Shown: in pieces, positions 51,954-63,540 of the stretch
Position numbering within the stretch: position 1 is the first letter of the stretch
Layout of the letters: every line of letters begins with the position of its first letter
NCBI GenBank assembly: GCA_047967505.1
Contig: CM106538.1
Strand: one strand, 5' to 3'
Length of the DNA: 64,000 nt
From: Dipteris shenzhenensis
Lineage: Eukaryota > Polypodiophyta > Polypodiopsida > Gleicheniales
Made by a program: the position numbers and the translations under genes
Notes under the pieces: generated by a model
Databases searched by the model: none
What the model was told of the DNA's origin: nothing
The model's input: only the letters and a program-made list of their open reading frames with translations

Positions 51954-52187
51954 CTATCCACGCTTTTGCCAAGCAATGTGAAACCTTTTAAATATTTGCC
52001 TTTGCATTCCATCTAGCAAATGTTTACTAGTTGTAGTAGATCTAATTTCCTCATTGGTCAATGCCATGACATGCCTGATTGAAAACTCACAAATAAGCAT
52101 TTGAATCTCAAACTTTAGCTTTGCACTCTCTCCCTCTGTTGAGTTTTTGTGCTCCATTGTTGCGTGATGATCTAGATCAATCAACAA
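51954..52187 (-). other. Unassigned short frame upstream of the Helentron
   Basis: 77 codons, MLIDLDHHATMEHKNSTEGE onward, ending in RQIFKRFHIAWQKRG. Hydrophilic, no recognised domain. Its position and strand would allow it to be a 5' exon of the Helentron or a separate relic. Confidence 0.25.
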
Positions 52188-53913
52188 TCATCATGTAAGT
52201 ATTCTACCAAGTAGCACTAGTAATAAATCATAAAAGCTACTCATGCCATAGTAATTTTAAAAGAAGTATATTTAATACAACTGTTAGAATACAAAGTAAC
52301 ATATTAATTTAATATCGGCACTACCAACATCGATATCATTAAATAGCAAGCAAGTAAAAACTTATAATATCGTAGCATGGTATATATTCTCGCAATGTAA
52401 TATTGAAGAATAGTTTATACGAACAAATAGAGCAGTTGAACTTCTGAAAGATTAGGTTCAAGATATTCTTCAAGTCTAGTTTTGTGCAAATTTTATCTAG
52501 TAGATAGGACATTAACATTTTGAATGTTTTCAGATATGCTATAGATTTGTAGTAGTATAACTCTATAAAATTGTACCACTAGAATTTAGAATGGACTTTT
52601 AGTTATAAAATAACACTACAAGAATCTATGTAAACTCCCAAATGAATAGATTGTAAATAAATTTTAAATCTTAAACGAATCGTGGTGTTCATGACTTTTA
52701 CATTTGTTAACATCGATATTATTAAATAACAAATGAGTAGAAGCTTATTATCTTGTAATATAATATGCAGATTAACAATTTATTTTTAAGCTAGATAGTA
52801 TGTAAGCTCAACTTTTATAAAAAATAACATATGAGTTTAGCATTAATATTGTTAACATTTACATTATTAAACATCAAATAAGCAAAAGCTTACAATCTGA
52901 TAATATCATATATAAATGGAGTATTTATATAAGTAAATAGGATATCGATAAAATACACATACATTTAGAAGTCAAAAATTATAGTAAATAGTACTACATA
53001 TTTAATACTAGTATAAATTAGATGTACACTATGTAATAGCTATCTATCATTGAAGCTTCGAAACTCACATCATTTACTAATTACTAGTTAAAGAGATATC
53101 ATCAAGCTAATATGATCTAGAACATAAAACATGCAACAATATTACATAATCAAGATGATCTAGATTATCATTTATGATTACACATCTGATTGCTCATGGT
53201 GTACTAATTCTAGATAAAGTATATGTGATGCAATCTTTAGAGTGCATAGTAATATGTTAATTTAATATCAGTACTATTAATAGAAATATCATAAATAGCA
53301 AACAACTAGGGACTTATAATATCATAATATCATATATAATCTCACAATGTAATATAAAAGGTTATGTTATATAGAAAAATAAAGCAATTAAAGTTCTAAA
53401 AGATTAGGTGCAAGATCTTCTTCAAGTTCAATTTTGCAAAAAACTTATCTATTAGGCAGAAAATAAGCATTTTAAAGTTTTTTAGGTATGCTATAGATTC
53501 ATAGTAGTTCTATGACTCTAGAAAATTCTAGGATTACAATTTAAAATGGACTCTAGTTATAAAATAATGTTATAAGAATCTATGTAAACTCGCAAATGAA
53601 TAAATCGCAAGTGAATTTCAAATCTTGAATAAACCAATTATATAGTATTCATATCATAAATAATAGAAGAAAACCATCATGTAAACAAACAAAGGAGTGT
53701 TGAACTTTTACAAAAGACCCAAGTTTTATATATTCAAGATTTCCTTTTATACATTTTTTACTAGTTTAAGATTGAAGCTAGAAGAAAAAGAAGGTGAAAA
53801 CAAAAACATAATATAACTAAACTTCCAGGAAATCAAGTGTGCCATTTTTGGATAACTTTATATTCGATCAAGGCTTTCAAGACAGTGGCACGACACAGAG
53901 AGTAGTGGGAGCC

Positions 53914-54159
53914 TTAGGCAACGTACTTCACAAATTGTGGGTCCTTGTAATATTGAAGGCCTTCCCACAATTCATCCTGCAATTGATCCTTCTTTTGAGT
54001 AATAATCTCAGGTCGATGTTGTGGAACACTAAGCTCTTTCTCCAATTGATCAATTTCATGTACAATGATCTTAGGTTGCCGAGGAACCCATTGCGAAACA
54101 ACTTCATCTTCTATAGGATATTGAGTTGAAGGAACATCGTTGCTACCGTTGCTTTCCAT
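53914..54159 (-). other. Unassigned acidic frame between repeat blocks
   Basis: 81 codons, MESNGSNDVPSTQYPIEDEV onward, with an EIDQLEKELSVPQHRPEIIT segment that repeats loosely as EIITQKKDQLQDEL. It may be coiled coil. No family recognised. It lies in the unique insert between block A' and block B'. Confidence 0.25.
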
Positions 54160-55512
54160 ATCTGTTTGTTCGTACTTTCATCAAGCAATATGTAAGTTTA
54201 GCATTAACTTCGTTGACATCGACATCATTAAACAACAAATGGACAATATCATATGTAGACTAACTATTTATATCTGAACTAGATAATTTATGAATTCACC
54301 ATTAATAAAAAATGATGTATAAGTTTAACATTAATATTATAAACATACATATCATTAAACATCAAACAAGCGAAAGCTTACAATATAATAATATCATATA
54401 CATAAATGGAGTGTTTACATAACTAAGTAGAAAATCAATAAAATGCACATACAATTAGATGTCAAAAATTGTAGCAAATAGTACTATATATTTAATAATA
54501 GTATAAATTGCATGTATACTATGTAATAGTTCTGTATCTTTGAAACTTTAAATCTCACACCAATTACTATTTACTAGTTAAAAAGATATCATCAAGCTAG
54601 TATAACTTAGAACATAAAACATGCAACAGCACCACATAACCAAGATGATCTAGATCATCATTTATGATCACACATCCGGTTGGGAAGATCATTATCGAGA
54701 TGAACCGACCAGTAGGAATGAGCCATCATCTAGATAACAATCAGCTCTATTTGCACCTATGTACATGTATATGTATACGTGCATACTAAATCATAACGAG
54801 GTAATTCAAACCAACAAATGCGAGTTATCACCCGATTGTGATTGTATACTATCTAAATATGTACATAATTCAAAGCGAGATGATTCCAACTAGCACAAGC
54901 GAGCCATCATCTAGCTTTAAATGGTAAATATAAATATAGATTCCTCTTTCTCTCTCTTTCTCTCTCTCTCTCTCTCCCCTTTTTTTTCCCTGCTTTTTTA
55001 CATCAATCAAAATAAAAATATATAATTCATCTTGTTAATGTAACCGATCAATTAGTTTTGATTGATAGCTATATAATTGTACTATGTTCATTTGTTGTTA
55101 GTAAATGCTACTATCAAATTTCTACTAATTATTTATCACTAGCAAACATTATTATTCAATAATAAATAGTTACTAGCAAGGAATATGTTACCAACATAAT
55201 ACAAACTTAAAAAAACACACGCGTATACATATGCACATGCACGTATACATTATATATGTGGTTAACACAAGCCTCCTCCAAAGGAATGAACATGAAGTGG
55301 CTTACTGAAGAAGCTACAACTCTCTATCTCTTTCTCTCTCTCTCTCTCTCTCTCCTTCCTTAAAGATTCTGTATCAAGCTTACAATATTAAAACTCACTA
55401 TACAAGACTCTACTTGAATTGTCACCTAGCTAAGGATCCCAACTGTGAGCTCATTTTCTCGTCTTCATTTATTTTTTGAACTCTCTTTAGAATCCATCAC
55501 TGAACCCAACAC

Positions 55513-56457
55513 TTGCTAAAACGCTTCCTTATAAATTCCACATATCTCACAAAGAACCTTATCATTCTAGGCCTCTCATCGATTCTCTTTTACTTGTCTT
55601 CATTATTACCTAGGTCTAGCAATAAACCTAGACTCAACCCCCTCATAATGAATAATACAATAAACGTTTCTGAAAAGAGAGTAGATATAATAAATAAATA
55701 AAACGAAAACATGTCACTCAAGATAACCAATACGAGAAAAACTTGTCAATAGAAATCTTAATCACAAGAAAGTTTGCTATAAAAGACTACATAGAAACAA
55801 TAACATGAAAATGAGTAAGCTAAACACTTTTCTTCAATGTTTTTTTCCACATAAGAATTCATTATATCTACTAATTTCATGCTCAACAAATGAAGGCTAA
55901 TGCGAAACTACTCAAAGCAAAGAGACAAATTAAAGACTACTAATTAAAGAGTATTAATGATACTTCCCAAAAACAAAAAAAGATACTTGTTTCCCACAAA
56001 AAGACTCCTGTCTATCTTTTCATGTCATGCCCAACAATAAAATAAAAAATTCTCTTTGCCTCTCTTTAGCCATTTCTGATCCATCATGTTGACATGCTAG
56101 GCTCACTGCATATTTGTAGTATTGACCTATTCAAAGTATGTGCTTACATATTCTTATGCATGCCTTTGAGTCCACAGCTGTGCAAGCTGCGATGCTATTG
56201 ATGAGCAATAAGCATGATTATCTGTTGTCACTCTTATTGATTTTCTCAGAGCTACTACATTTAAATGATCTAGGATCTTAAGAGATTTTGCACGTTAGAC
56301 AGCTGATCTTTATCCCAAATACTAGTAAGTTAAATTGAGCGATTCAAATACTAACTGCCTTGTTTGTGCGAAGCAAACACAAATTGGCATTCTTGTTTGT
56401 TCAGTGTCTTACATTAGCTAGTCCAGTAATTTCCCTTACCAACCATCGTCTATGACG
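55513..56457. other. No recognisable gene
   Basis: AT-rich, short frames only, no repeats beyond A-runs. Confidence 0.5.
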
Positions 56458-58250
56458 ATGTACCGCCAAGCCAATGAAGTCCTTCAATTCAAAGATGGAT
56501 ACCTCATAGCGAGCGATGATTTCAAACTAAACAACAGATTCATGTATCTGGGGAGGAAAACCTAGGAGACATAATCAAGCATAAACTTGGCATTAAATCT
56601 TCTACGTCAGGTCATGGTTTAGTTGTCTTTTGTGACTCGTGGTCATCGAATTCTAATACGCAATATCATTCTAAGATTGGTCTATGTGGTCTTGGTTGCT
56701 TGACAGAAATGCAATTGAACTTGCACGCGGTGCTCTTGCCGCACTCCTTTACGCTTGTGAAGAAGAGGACCAGGAGGAAATTAAAGCCGTGTTATCACAG
56801 TCTTCAACATCCATCATGGGAAATAGAATCTAATTGGACAATGTTGTCATCTCCCAACAAGACCTCGCAAGCTTCGGGCTGCTGACCCTGCTCCGCCATT
56901 TAGGGCTGCTACTCTTACTCTGATTATTGTGAACTTGGCATATGAAGATGGTAATCCAGGGAGGATGGCCTTCATGAACAAGCTCCTAAGATGACACAGT
57001 GTCGGATTTGATCATCGTCCTCAACTACAGAGGAAAAACTCCACTAAAGTTTGCTCTACGGATCGGCTCCACTGAGGCTTGTAATTTTTTGTGGGAAATT
57101 TCCCTTTTATTAGCGATTCTTTTTCAAAAGATGACCCCGAAGAAGATAGCATTTTGCATTCCTACGCCAGGGGATACATTAACGATGTATCATTCGGGTG
57201 AACTCTGATGAAGAAGTTGGAGCCGGTGTTAGGATCGCTATTAAACTATGCCAACCGTTCCAGGCAATCACCACTGATGCTTGCTCTACAGTCGGGTCAT
57301 TCATAGGCTTGTCTTCAGCTGCTAGAGGTTGAAGGCATAAACGTAGATTTTCGAGATGAAGAAGAGAACTCTGCTTTACAACTCTATGGCCTGGGAGGCA
57401 CGGATGAGAGTCTATTTTTGACCAGTTGATGAAACATGCCAGTGTACAACAATTGCTCAATAAACGGAATGGATTGAAGGCCTCAGGACAGACTCCACTC
57501 ATGTCTGCTCTTGCAATAGGAAAGTCCAAAGCAAGTGAAAATATATTGGCAGAGAAGAGAGTGGAGGTCCATAGAAAGAATGTAAATAGAAACATTGTCT
57601 TGCATTTATTTGCACAAGGAGTCGAGCTAAGGTGGTGTGGAAAAAACTAATGAGCAAGGAAGGGGTGAGCAAGCACATCAAAGAGTGCAACCGCAGTGGA
57701 GAAATACCCCTCATGTGTGCATTGAAGAAGGGATGCATCGAGGCTTGCAGAGTGATGTTATAAGCTGAAAGCACTGAAGAAGGGATGCATCGAGGCTTGC
57801 AGAGTGATGTTATAAGCTGGAACCAATCTAGCAAGAGATGTAGATTCTGCTAGAAATAGTGTTCTCCATTGCTACGACGAGGGTGCGATAGATGAAGATA
57901 ATATCTCGAGAGTTGATGAGACATGATGGGGTAGCGGAGTGGATAAACAAATACAACAAATATAGACAAACTCCACTGATATGCACATTAACTAGCAATA
58001 GGTATGGGCAGGTGCATGGAGATGCAGCAGCAGCTACTGCAGATGCCCAAGTATTGCGCAACTAATGCCCAAGAGATGGATTTCTCGCTCTGCCAAAGCA
58101 TCTCAGTAAACATCGATCCTGATGAAATCTTTAGAGAGCCCCTCTTCCCCTTTCGCTACTCGATCTACGCTTGTTGAATCGAGTCGTTCTACAGATTGGG
58201 AGGAACTATTGCATGGGGATAGCCTCATGAAAGAGAGCCATTTCATTGGT
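56458..58250 (+). pseudogene. Ankyrin-repeat protein pseudogene
   Basis: At least four ankyrin-like units are readable in different plus-strand frames: NYRGKTPLKFALRIGSTEAC (57026), NRSRQSPLMLALQSGHS with LEVEGINVDFRDEEENSALQ (57258), SGQTPLMSALAIGKSKASEN (57484), and NRSGEIPLMCALKKGCIEAC (57690). Each has the G.TPL..A...G pattern. Upstream MYRQANEVLQFKDGYLIASD (56458) and IELARGALAALLYACEEEDQ (56713) look like its N-terminal part. 58119-58220 (TLVESSRSTDWEELLHGDS) may be its tail. Stops, frame changes and a 52-bp tandem duplication show it is broken. Confidence 0.65.
57723..57820. repeat. 52-bp tandem duplication in ankyrin pseudogene
   Basis: TGAAGAAGGGATGCATCGAG starts at 57723 and again at 57775. 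The copied stretch is about 45 bp identical and ends TTATAAGCTG. As 52 is not a multiple of three, it breaks the frame. Confidence 0.9.
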
Positions 58251-58628
58251 CAAAGCAACAGAAACCAAATAGAATTATCTATTATTGTAGTTCTACTGGC
58301 AATGTTCAAAACAAAAAAGCATTCACACAGAAAAGATCTCACATCAAACGTACAAGTACCTGCAATATTTGAAGCAGTCTCAGGGAAAAGCCAAACAACT
58401 ATAGTTAAACGATCACCGCACAGATGTGCAATGAGGAGTGCAAGCAGGGATGCAGACTCAAATCCACGGGCAAAGTAGAAAAGGTACAAAAAGATAGTTC
58501 TGGTTGATCTTCAGTGCTAACAAAAATAGAAATTTCTTTTACAAAGCAAGGAAAAGACATGGTATCCCCACTTTAGACGGAGACCCCAACTCATTGCTAT
58601 AGGCTACCCCTAGTGGGGCAGTGCTAAA

Positions 58629-58910
58629 AAACCTCCCTTTGGTTAAAATCTTAAAAGAGCAACATAAAATTTTTAAAGAGCATCATAAGTCGTGCAAAGG
58701 AGGTTATTTATAAGAGTTAAATTTTACGGCAAAATGTATTTTAAATGTGTTTGAAATATTGACCTTGAAAAGCTCGGCTTCACCTAAAACCTCCCTTTGG
58801 TTAAAATCTTAAAAGACCAACATAAGTCATCCCAAGGAAATTATTTATAAGAGTTAAATTTTTACAAAAAAATGTATTTTAAAGGTGTTTGAAATATGAC
58901 CTTGTGCTCC
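58629..58910. repeat. Tandem duplication, period about 159 bp
   Basis: AACCTCCCTTTGGTTAAAAT occurs at 58629 and 58788, followed in both by TTATTTATAAGAGTTAAATT and AATGTATTTTAAA. The second copy has a short internal deletion. Confidence 0.88.
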
Positions 58911-59225
58911 AAATATGTTTTTGTCCACTTTAGGAATGCACGATTTGCATTCAGCTCTATAGTTTATGGCCATAGTTTGGTCTTATGGGTGCAAAATGAT
59001 TCCACCTCCTTCAACTCTACCATTTGTGACCTTTGTCTGGTGTTGCGGGTGTGAAATGATTATGGTGTGATGATGGATTCCCATCTCGTCCGCCTCTTTA
59101 TCCTCAGTTCATCTTGTGCTCCAAATATGTTTTTGGTCCATTTTGAGGATACACAATTTGCATGCAACTCTATAGTTTGGGCCTTCATCTATGCTATGGG
59201 TGTGACATGATTCTGTGAAGATTGG
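58903..59225. repeat. Tandem duplication, period 212 bp
   Basis: TGTGCTCCAAATATGTTTTT occurs at 58903 and 59115, followed in both by ATTTGCAT and CAACTCTATAGTTT-like sequence. It directly follows the 159-bp repeat. Confidence 0.85.
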
Positions 59226-59964
59226 CTATATTGAGAACGGAGGGGGAGTATATTGTGTGATTGGCTACATACATATTGAATTCGTTAGTGCTAGCCTTAA
59301 GTACAAGTCAATCGTCACATTTACAAAGGATTCGTGAGGTCTACTTTTGGCCCTCGATCCATAGCCTCTATACCTAGTCCTCATAGGGAGAGCATTGGCT
59401 AATGAGATACTACATTCCTTGTAAGTTAGGCCGTTGCTTCTACAAGGGTTTTGGGATGACAAATTAGGTTTCCACTTTTTAAGTCTGATCCATGCTCCTA
59501 TTGCTACTCAACATTCTACCTCAAGTGCTAGATATTGTGCTCCAATATTTTTTGATATTACTAGCCAACATTGCCACTCCAACACTACTATATGGTCCAT
59601 TCGAACAACATGTGGAGAGGAAAGTATAGGGTTGTGTCATGATGGTAATGTGGGTTGTGATAAGTTTGCTGAGCATAGAAAATACCAACGATTCCTCGTG
59701 TGCCCACCTAATACAATCTCATTTGGTGCTCACTTGCTCCTTGCTCCTTGCTTTTTTCCATGCTTTCTTTGTTTTTTGGTGCTTGTGCTACTTCTTTTCA
59801 TTCCCACTTCATTTGATCACAAGGCTTTGTTTTTTGCCTCTTTTTTTTTCGTTTTTTTAGTTTTTTTTTTGTCTCAAAAGACAATATATAACCATGTCAG
59901 GCTCCCTTTACACTTGGGTGGACCTTTAAACAAAAGAAGAAGAAAACAAATGCAGATCATACAT
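59226..59964. other. No recognisable gene
   Basis: A plus-strand frame 59434-59973 is rich in Phe/Leu from T-rich DNA at 59740-59880 and shows no homology that I recognise. Confidence 0.4.
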
Positions 59965-60785
59965 TATTTATAGACTCAGAGTCTATTGGTTTAACTTTAA
60001 AATCCTTGATCCAAGCCTTACCATCTTTGTAGACATCCCATTTGCCTTCCTTTTTGGCCTCCTCAGCCTTTGCTAGTTCTAAGCTTTTGTTCCGTAGTTG
60101 ATTCTTTGTAAGTTCCTCTTCAATCCACACATAGACCTTTCAATTTGTTGGATTGTCTAAGAGCTTGTGTTCTTTCAGCCCTTGACTCGAAGGTAAGAAT
60201 TCTTTGCACTCCTTCTTGAGTTATCTCAAAGATGAGATCACTCAAATCAATGCCTAGTAAAGCTTTGCTGAGTTTTTCACAGGTCGTCTTCCCAAGAATC
60301 CTTTGCTACATTCCAGTTGTCTGCTGGTAGTTGTCCAATTCTAAGCTTCTTTGAGTTGAGCAACCTTTCAGATTGCTCCTTTATTTCCTTCTGTAGTCAT
60401 GTAGAGTCTAAGGAGCTCTTTACTTCTCCTTTGATCTCTCCCTTGGGATTCTCTTGGATCTCTTTATTGAGCTTCTTATGCACCTCTTCAATTTGTCTAG
60501 ATACTAATTCATCATCTAAAATTGAAATGGGAGTTGGCTTGTTTAGCTTCAGCTCATTCACTTTCATTCCCTCCTCTAGATCCTAAAATATCTACCTCAA
60601 TTCATTGTTCTCCTTCTTGAGCAAGAGAATCTTCTCTTGGAGAAGAAGCATGACCTCATTCTGCCTAGTGTTAGGCAAAGGTGATGCTAGTTTTGTAGCA
60701 TACGAAGGCTACTTATCTACTTTTCTGTCATTCATTGTATAGACAAAATGATAGTCTACTAGAGCCCCCCCCTTTTTAGCCATGC
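59965..60785 (-). pseudogene. Coiled-coil protein remnant resembling LINE ORF1
   Basis: On the minus strand from ATG near 60783 (MAKKGGALVDYHFVYTMNDR), after a stop: EVMLLLQEKILLLKKENNEL (coiled coil), ISILDDELVSRQIEEVHKKL, LPADNWNVAKDSWEDDL, then ILTFESRAERTQALRQSNKL and NKSLELAKAEEAKKEGKWDV followed by YKDGKAWIKDFKV. A coiled coil followed by an R..LL..++.L++ basic domain is the layout of LINE ORF1 proteins. ORF2 is absent. At least three stops and one frame change are present. The family call is tentative. Confidence 0.45.
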
Positions 60786-61264
60786 TCATAGTGGCCAAAC
60801 TATGTAGATTTTGCCATTGATATAGAAGAAAAAAATGTAGCTTATTTTTTGAACAACAAAATTGCTTTGAACTTTGAAATGATATGAGAAAACCTCAAAA
60901 AGTTATGGTTGATTCTTTATCTATGGAAAAACCAATCTAGAGCAGCAACTAGCTGAGGTAGAATGATGGCTAGAGAGGGAGATCCTAGGATTCATTTTGA
61001 GAGATATCAGCTTGATGGAAGCTCCAAGATGATTCCTAACCCCCTAGGCTGGGCCATGGAGCTCAGCCCAGCTAGATGTAGGAGAAAAGGATAAGAAACG
61101 GGCTCTAAACAGGCTAAAGGAGAGGGGTTGAAGGAGGAGGGGATGGTCACGTATCAGTAGAAAACTTTTATTTGTTCATTGCCTTTCAATGTGGCCTTTC
61201 AATCAACTTTGGTTTCCAACTTCTTTACTCACTCTTCTTTGAAGGACTTCATGATGCAATTTAA
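60786..61264. other. No recognisable gene
   Basis: Purine-rich at 61080-61150. Nothing coding recognised. Confidence 0.5.
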
Positions 61265-61433
61265 TGTGGGGGTTAAAGGTCACTATGCCTTTACCCCGGT
61301 TATGTACAATACTCAAACACATATAGAAATGAATGAAAAAGAAGATTAGGGTGGTTCTGCACCCACCAAAACTTGTGTGGCTCTCTGTTTCTCTCTCTCC
61401 CTCTTCCGTTCTTGCTTCCGTTGAGAGCACTCA
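61265..61433 (+). repeat. 5' LTR of third copia element
   Basis: 169 bp from TGTGGGGGTTAAAGGTCAC to GAGAGCACTCA, directly before the primer site. Its start and its CTCTCTCTCC-rich end resemble the 201-bp LTR of the intact copia element, so the two belong to related short-LTR lineages. The matching 3' LTR is not in the window. Confidence 0.7.
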
Positions 61434-61435
61434 AC

Positions 61436-61448
61436 TGGTATCAGAGCC
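61436..61448 (+). other. Primer binding site of third copia element
   Basis: TGGTATCAGAGCC two bases after the LTR end, identical to the intact element's primer site. Confidence 0.9.
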
Positions 61449-62897
61449 CGGGTGATCTAGCTGAGCGTGCGTGAATGCTTGGAAGCTCAACAGCTCTATG
61501 GGAGGAAATTAAAGCTCTGTGGGAAGCTTTGTGGGTGACTTTACTTGCATTCGAGTGTGTAGAGTCCTTGGAGGAACCTTTGGAAAAGTCACTTTGGCTT
61601 TACGAAGTGGTTTTGAGAGCCTGTTAAGTGTTTTCAAAGAAAAAGTCATTTTTGGAGCTTTTCCTTGTTCTATTCAATGACAGAGACTCCGTATTGACTT
61701 GTAGAGGCAACTATTGCTTGCTTTTGGTATCCACTTCACTTCAAGAGCTTGGAAACACTTTTATTCTTGAATCTAGGATCATTTCATTGGATTTCTGACT
61801 CACTGTTTCAATTCCTACGTTTTTCTGCCAGGTGTTGGAACTCAAGTTTGGAGCAACTATTTGCAGATCTGTCAGTTCCGGTGAACTCAGAAGGTCCTAA
61901 AACTTCTATGTTGCTCATCATTCGCACTCCGATGGAGTTTACAAACAGCTCTGTTTCCAAAAACGTTTTTCAGTCCGTGTGTTGGACCCAATGATTGAGA
62001 CCACAGTTTCCAAAACCGTCTGTCCCATTGCGTTCCGAATGCCCAAAAACCCCTATTTGTTAGTTCTTGTGTGATTCAGTGGAGTATTTTCAGAGTTATA
62101 GATCTCTGTGTATTTGATTTCGTCTCTCTGTTATGCATTTTTCATTCTAAGGTTTTGAAACCTTAGATTTATGCCACATGGCAGTGGATAAGTGTTGACT
62201 CCCATTTCTCACTCATCGGTTGGGATTTTGGAGTTCCGGCAGAAGAGAGATATTTGCAAATTTTCTTATTGAGTCTGATTATGCAATGGCACCCATGTTT
62301 TGAGGCATCTCTAGTTCTATTTTTAGTAGCGGTCTTTTTCGTGGGACCATGATTTCTTGAGCATATCTTATGGAGATCACTCTAGTTGTAGTTTGAGCCA
62401 TGTGCGCTCATTCATGGTGTGCATTGGGTTGTAGTGGATGATTTATAGGCCATTTGGATGCATTGAGATCCTTATTGGATGCGCTAATATGCCCAGATTG
62501 CCTTGTGGGATGCTATTTTTATGTATGCTTTGCACATGGATGCTATATTATGCTGAGGGACAGCTTTGACACATTGCAGGTGATGCACTAATAGTGTTAT
62601 GCTCTCTTGGATGAGATATTATTGATGCACATGCCCATGGACAGTGTTTATGCTTGAGCCATTTGGCACTTATTGGCATTTTGGATTGCCATTGCAGTTG
62701 GCATTTTCTTTTGAGCCAGATTTGCTCATATGGATGCATAGTAGATGCACATGAGTTAGCTGCATCTTTTGATGCTTTGAGCTTTGAGTTTTGGTGATAT
62801 TTCAGTCTATTGTGGCATACACATTTGGGTGCACCTGGTATTTGGTATGATTCTCTCTTGCAGGCACTAGTATTTGGGATTTTTCTTTATTTGCATC
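61449..62897 (+). other. Leader of third copia element
   Basis: About 1.45 kb without a long frame, similar in size to the leader of the intact copia element. The last 400 bp are rich in GGATGC and TGATGCA words. Confidence 0.6.
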
Positions 62898-63540
62898 ATG
62901 GCATCCTCTTCCATGTCTGAAAAGGAGTTTTTCAACGTTAAAAAGTTTGATGGGTCAAACTTTTCTTTGTGGAAAGAACAAATAAGGGATGTGCTTATTC
63001 AAAAGAAGCAGATTAAACCCTTGGCAGGGATTGAAGCTAAGCCTACAAATATGTCTAAGGATGATTGGAATGAGTTGGATGCATTAACAAAGTCTACTAT
63101 TAGACTTCATCTTGCAGAGTCAGTTTATTTCACAGTAGTAAATGAGCAGACTACGGAAGATTTGTGGAAGAAACTGTGTGCCAGTTATGAGAAGGAAACT
63201 ACCTCTAATAAAGTTTACCTCATGAAGAGGTTGTTTGAGCTACATATGAAGGAAGGGATCTCCATTGCTTCTCACTTGAATGAATTCAATATTATTTTCA
63301 GCCAGCTTCAGGCTCAGAAGATGAATTTTGATGCGGAGACTAAGGCAATATTTCTCTTATGTTCATTGCCATCCTCATGGGATACCTTCCGACAACTGTC
63401 AGTAACTCTGCACCTGGTGGAGTATTAAAATTTGATGATGTTGTGGGTAGCTTGTTGGCCGAGGAGATTAGATGGAAGTCTATGGATGGCAACAAGCAGG
63501 TCCCGTCTATCTGCAAAAAGACCCAATTGAAAAGTGGCGG
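62898..63540 (+). pseudogene. Copia Gag of third element (frameshifted, truncated)
   Basis: Begins MASSSMSEKEFFNVKKFDGS and follows the intact element's Gag throughout (WNELDALTKSTIRLHLAESV, YLMKRLFELHMKEGISIASH, LLCSLPSSWDTF). Near 63393 the frame shifts by one base to TVSNSAPGGVLKFDDVVGSL, then LLAEEIRWKSMDGNKQ. Homology ends near 63510, before the zinc knuckle. The element is cut off there by unrelated sequence. Confidence 0.85.

Larger units (their letters stand above)
51480..55512. repeat. AT-rich region with two diverged repeated blocks
   Basis: Block A (about 52270-52695) recurs at about 53240-53650, with shared words such as AAGAATCTATGTAAACTC and ATTTAGAATGGACT-like sequence. Block B (about 52700-53190) recurs at about 54205-54690, sharing ACTAGTTAAAGAGATATCATCAAGC-like sequence and AACATAAAACATGCAACA. 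The order is A-B-A'-(unique, with a short frame)-B'. Microsatellites (CT)n occur at about 54948-54975 and 55330-55355. No coding family recognised. Confidence 0.7.

Noticed and set aside
59434-59973. 179-codon plus-strand frame with hydrophobic stretches suggesting a membrane protein
   Set aside because: The hydrophobic residues come from T-rich runs at 59740-59880 and no family is recognised.
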